A stretch of 64,000 bases of DNA from Poa pratensis (taxonomy: Eukaryota > Streptophyta > Magnoliopsida > Poales > Poaceae), in the NCBI GenBank assembly GCA_947311845.1, contig CAMZMU010000055.1, forward strand, positions 20,084,221 to 20,148,220, in the 5' to 3' direction. This document shows positions 59,849-64,000 of the stretch, in pieces. Below the pieces are notes generated by a model, which made no database searches, was not told where the DNA came from, and worked only from the letters and a program-made list of their open reading frames with translations. Each line of letters begins with the position of its first letter. The first letter of the stretch is position 1. The position numbers and the translations under genes are program-made.

Positions 59849-62800
59849 TGTGGCACCCCGATCCGGATGATCGAGCTACCTCATATACCAGTCCCAGAAA
59901 CCCTGGATATATGACAACTTGATACACAAAGACATAACCAAATATATTTAAGGCTCCGAGTTCGGACGGTTACAATATATTACAACACGGGTGAGGCTCC
60001 AGCGATCGCGCAACACGTGCACACAACGGTATTTACATTATTTTCTAATCATTGAGCCTCCATCAGAGTTCGCAGCGGGTACATAGGTAGTAGCGTGGCG
60101 CGGCGGCCTTATTCCACGGGGGTCCAGCCTGGGATACTGGCTCCTAGCTTTCATACAACGGGTACTCGACGGCGGGTACAGCGGGGTCTGGCCACATGAA
60201 AAGCCAGGTGAGTACACTGAATGTACTCGCAAGACATTAGTCTAAAATCAAACAAGGCCTATCTATATGGCATGGCATAAGTCCCGAATGTAGCATGGCA
60301 TGTGTTCGGTATTTAAGTGCGAGTCCAAGCTTAACGGTTGGACTTAACTTACCTACTTACCTTAGTAGGGACATTCCGGGTTATCAGGTGAGATTACGTT
60401 TCCCACTTAACAACCCGTAACCACAACTAGGCTTCTAAGCCTCTAGCCAACTCTGGCTTAATACCCGATTCTCAAGTCCTTAGCCAACTCTGGCTAGACT
60501 CTCGAATTTCCACAAGGTCGTTGGGTTTCAAATTTATTTCTCCAAGTTCGACTGGACTGACTCATAGCGTGACTTGATCCAAACACCGTCTCATAACCTA
60601 GGGACAAGGCTAGATTCTAGATTTACACTCTCGAGAGGTGGCAACTTTTATCCACACGCTGAAGTCTAAGCTTGTACCGCCGGTACCGAAGTACTAAAAC
60701 CGATCATGGCGGCAGCACAAACCCACACTTCCACGGCTGCTTATCCTACCCAGACACTCCCTATGTAGCCACCAACACGCCCGAGGGACCAAGTCTTATG
60801 ACGAAGTGAATCCGGCATGCCCCCAACAGATGAGCGACGCCTAGCTTCGGAACCTTCGCAAGACTAGCCCCGACCACAAAGGTAACCGACTAGACTTGCC
60901 AAAAGGGTGGCGTCAAAGGAGGCTTGATAGAATACTCGGCCATGGTCTACCCATGTCAACGACGCGTGGTTGTGCTTGTTGTGTCTGGTGGGTGGCACTA
61001 TGTGACTCAATCTAGTCGAGGGAGGTGGTTATCTTCTTATCAAATTTTAATTACCAACATGAACCAAGCAATAATGATATTCACAAGGTAGTTCAACAAT
61101 AGCATAAGGTATACATTGGTGGCTATGGCGGTTCACCCAGCCGACGTCACCGTGAAACAATGTTCGCAGAAGATAGCACAGTGGGTTAGTCGGATGACTA
61201 TGGCGGTTTCCCCAGCCGGCGTCATCAAAATAATAAACTGAAAAGCAATCATAAGAAAGAAAGCATCCATTCCACTCGAGGTTTAACCTGACGTGGTGTC
61301 AGCAATCTTGGCAAAAAGAACCAAATGGAAAGCAAATGTCCCAAGCGTCGCAGTCCAGGTGGGCTTACACCAACCACGTTTGACGGAGGGATAAGAAACA
61401 AATAACTCTTTTGGCAAATGCCCCCAACTCCGAGGATCATAAGACGACATTCGTCTGCTCCTCACCTCGGCGAAGAAGAAGCAAACAAAGCCACGCAAGT
61501 GCGAGGTGCACAGTTGTAATGTTTCCCCATTCCTTTGACTGTGACGGTTCCTCCGGTCATCGCCTCGGGAATGGGGGTGATGCGTAGACAAGTAATTATA
61601 AAGTAATTGCGACAATTTAAAATGCAACATGGCATGTGAGGTGCAATAGCAAACAACATAAGCAACCAATTTAATTTCTAGGGTTCAACCAAGTTTGAGA
61701 TCGGGTTGATGGCTTGCCTTTAGTGGTGGGGTAGGGTTCGGAACAATTTCGACTTCCTGGGAGAGGTTTAAATCTAACACAAGCATAAATAAAGCATCAC
61801 AAACCCTTCCTAATCCATTGAATAAAGGACTAAGCAAACAAACTCCAAACCAAAATATTTTGATGCCAAAGGATAACCAACTTCAAAACAAAGCCGGCAA
61901 AATTTGTTTCATATTTTTCTGACTATTTTTGAGAGAGATATGCCCTTTTAAAGTTGGGGTAAATTTCTGCCATTTTTCAACCAGAAATAAAAAAAGGAAA
62001 ACGTTTCGGTTTAATATTAAAAACCTGACTAGTGGGTCCCACATGTCATAGGCTCAAATCGAACCGTTACCACGCGCGGGAAAGAAGAAGAACAGGGCTG
62101 CCGTGTCCGGCGAACTCACTGGCGGCGATTCCAGGAGGCTAGGGCGATGGAGAGGTGAGGGAGAGGAAGCAGAACGGCTCGGGAGGCCTGGCGCAGCTTA
62201 TCCGTGCACTCACGGTTGACGGGAGGTCGGGCTGGAGCAGAGCTTCTCCTCCCGCGGCTCCAGCAAACTGTCGAGGAAGGATACGACGGCTCCGGCCACC
62301 GTTCACCCAGGCGAGGGCGGCGGAAGCTCCATCGTGGTCCAGAGGGGTGGTGTGCGGGCTGAATCGGCGGGGGAGAGGCTACTGGAGAGGATTTCGAGCG
62401 GAACCCGAGCGGCGGTGGCGAGCTCGATTTTGGTGCTGTGGTGCTCTTCAGGCTCTGGTACTGCGTTGGGAGAGGATTGGGAGGTTGAGAGAGGTGGTGT
62501 GGTGCTCAGCGGTGCCCGGGGTGGCCTTCTTATACCGTCTCCGAGCTGTGGCCGTCGTTAATGGCGTGGCGAGGTGTCAGCCATGGCGTGGAGGCTGTAC
62601 GTGCGGCGCGTCACAGAACCGGTGGCACAGTAGAGCACGCGGCACAGGAGGGGAGAGTGGATAGGCTCCGGGGCGGCGAGGGTCGCTGACGAGCGGGCCC
62701 CGGCGGCGCTGTGCTGAGCGGCGCGTCGGGATGCGTCAGTGGCGCATGCTGAATCCCTCCGGCGATGCGTGGTGGCTGGGCGAGTCAGGGAGAGGAGGGT

Positions 62801-63602
62801 AACGCTCTGGGCGTGGTTTGGGGCGCGGGGAAGCAGAACGTCGATGACCACAAGGTGGCGGCGCCGTCGTGCACGGCCTCGCCGGTGGTGACCACCGTTC
62901 TGGACATGCTAGAAGCGGCATCGTGCGATATCTCCTAGCTCCGAGCTCCAAACGAGATGAGGTTTTCACCTCTGTGCGCCAAATTTCAAAACCTTCAACT
63001 TTCCTAAATAAAGTTTTTGCAAATTCGAAACTTGGTGCGACTAGAACTTTTGAAAAACCATACTGGCCAAAATGAAAACATTTATTTTGATGAAGCAAAA
63101 CATTTTTGGTTAGTAGCCTTTGCCCTAGGTGTACACACTCCTTGTGCTTGCATCTATGCCCTTGCCTCACATAGAAAAATCATTTGACTAGATTTTAAAA
63201 TCCTTTGAGTTAAAGGGCAGAAATTGAATATAAAGATTGAGGTAAATCCCCAAGTGTAACCAAATATTTTTGCAGAAATAGGCTACATATTGCCTAGGGA
63301 TCATTCCCTAATTTTTGGAGAATTTTTAGAGCAATAAATCAAGTACTTCCTTTGGAAAGCTCAAATAAAGGGATTTTGTTTTAACGATAAAAGAAATATT
63401 TAGAAAATGATTTTGGGGTTTTGGGGCCAAGTAAACAAGATACCAAGTGGGAGAGAACACAAAACTCAAGATCCCAAACTTTGGTAAGGTTTCGTCGAAG
63501 ATTGAAAATTGGAAAGGTCATTTATCGAGGGCAAATTAAATCCAAAGTCGATGACAAATTTTTAAAAGAAATTTTTGAAAGGCCAAATTCCAGGATGTTA
63601 CA
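59849..63602 (-). repeat. 3' LTR of the gypsy element (3754 bp)
   Basis: TG...CA ends on the minus strand (TGTAACATCC...GGGGTGCCACA). The interior includes a GC-rich block (about 62090-62900) with several overlapping chance frames. A short direct repeat (CTATGGCGGTTCACCCAGCC and variant) lies near 61121 and 61198. The family name is not assigned. Confidence 0.85.
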
Positions 63603-63616
63603 GACCTTCCCCCCTT

Positions 63617-64000
63617 GAGTTGAATCTCATCCTAGATTCCCTTTGCTCGTTGAACAGGTACGGATATTCAGTCTCAACAAATCCTCTCGTTCCCATGTAG
63701 CTTCGTCTTCGGTGTGTCTATCCCACTATACCTTGTAGAACCTTGTGACTTTGTTGCGGGTGCGGCGTTCAGACTCATCCAAAATCTGACTGGGTGTTCT
63801 TCGTAAGTCAGTTCGCTGCTCAATTCCAGTTTCCTAAAGTCGGCTTGCTTGGTTGGTGGTGAGATGCATTTCCTTAGCTGGGACACGTGGAAAACGTCGT
63901 GCACTCCTGTCAGCTCTTCTGGTAGCTCGAGCTGGTAGGCTACTGTCCCTTTCCTTGCTAGGATCTTGAAGGGTCCAATGAATCTTGGGGCTAGCTTTCC
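63617..64000 (-). pseudogene. gypsy pol 3' end: integrase C-terminus with chromodomain-like tail
   Basis: From the right edge: KLAPRFIGPFKILARKGTVA, then YQLELPEELTGVHDVFHVSQ and LRKC, the standard end of gypsy integrase. After EEHPVR (about 63785) a one-base break shifts the frame. The continuation ILDESERRTRNKVTRFYKV, an in-frame stop, then WDRHTEDEATWERED resembles a chromodomain-type tail. The 5' part of pol is outside the window. Confidence 0.85.

Larger units (their letters stand above)
59849..64000 (-). mobile_element. Ty3/gypsy element, left part only
   Basis: The + strand LTR starts TGTGGCACCCCG at 59849 and ends GGATGTTACA at 63602. Reading on the minus strand, a purine tract (AAGGGGGGAAGGTC) at 63603-63616 precedes the LTR, so this is the 3' LTR. 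The pol 3' end lies at 63617-64000, and the rest is beyond the window. The likely left half of the target duplication is CAAAA (59844-59848). It interrupts the tandem array. Confidence 0.88.

Noticed and set aside
62155..62664. 169-codon + frame as a gene
   Set aside because: It lies within the GC-rich part of the gypsy LTR and has no domain.

Overview
The window is nuclear DNA of a grass, most likely Pooideae/Triticeae. GC-rich single-exon genes sit among nested LTR retrotransposons, L1-type LINEs, a tRNA-derived SINE, CACTA/hAT/Harbinger/Stowaway-type elements and a plastid-derived insertion. There are no bacterial features. Genes make up a minor part; most of the sequence is transposon or unassigned intergenic DNA.

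Layout, left to right. 1-1172: 3' part of a DUF668 / PSK-SIMULATOR-like gene (+). 1.7-3.8 kb: MITEs, including two hAT elements with target-site duplications (TSDs). 4.96-10.28 kb: an L1-type LINE (+) with ORF1 and an ORF2 broken by one frameshift. 11.9-12.9 kb: a segment copied from the 3' end and downstream flank of the GARP transcription-factor gene at 23.1-23.8 kb, framed by a 25-bp direct repeat. 15.77-16.54 and 21.91-22.81 kb: two GC-rich poly(A) retroposons without any reverse transcriptase, each with an exact TSD. 20.4 kb: a 48-bp minisatellite. 23.12-23.80 kb: a PCL1/LUX-like GARP gene (-), with a LINE tail inserted in its promoter region. 27.29-35.11 kb: a nine-exon Pumilio gene (-). 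36.0-36.3 kb: a tRNA-derived SINE. 36.73-38.88 kb: a 5'-truncated LINE (-) with a perfect 20-bp TSD. 40.1-43.8 kb: foldback MITEs and a hAT element around an intact RING-H2 E3 ligase gene (41.64-42.26 kb). 44-45 kb: a LINE RNase H fragment joined to decayed plastid rpoC2 DNA. 45.6-46.8 kb: an intact AP2/ERF reading frame enclosed by the inverted termini of a DNA transposon. 47.7 kb to the end: a CACTA-like terminus, then a tandem array of about 344-bp units. That array is split by a 10.2-kb non-autonomous copia-type element (48817-58977, TSD GTAGC) and ended by a Ty3/gypsy element whose 3.75-kb LTR starts at 59849.

Genes: four compact genes (DUF668, PCL1-like, RING-H2, AP2/ERF) have uninterrupted frames. 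The Pumilio gene has intact splice sites, exon phases and RNA-contact residues (read here as UGUAUAUA specificity), yet it carries five single-base frame breaks, all of the same sign. This points to either residual sequence indels or a very recent loss. The genes share no pathway or operon; each is an independent plant locus.

Strongest structural observations: the AP2/ERF gene carried by a TIR element; the reciprocal empty sites between the duplicated PCL1-like flank copies, which date a Tourist MITE and a retroposon; the RT-less retroposons; and the copia element with LTRs about 1% apart but a decayed gag and no pol.
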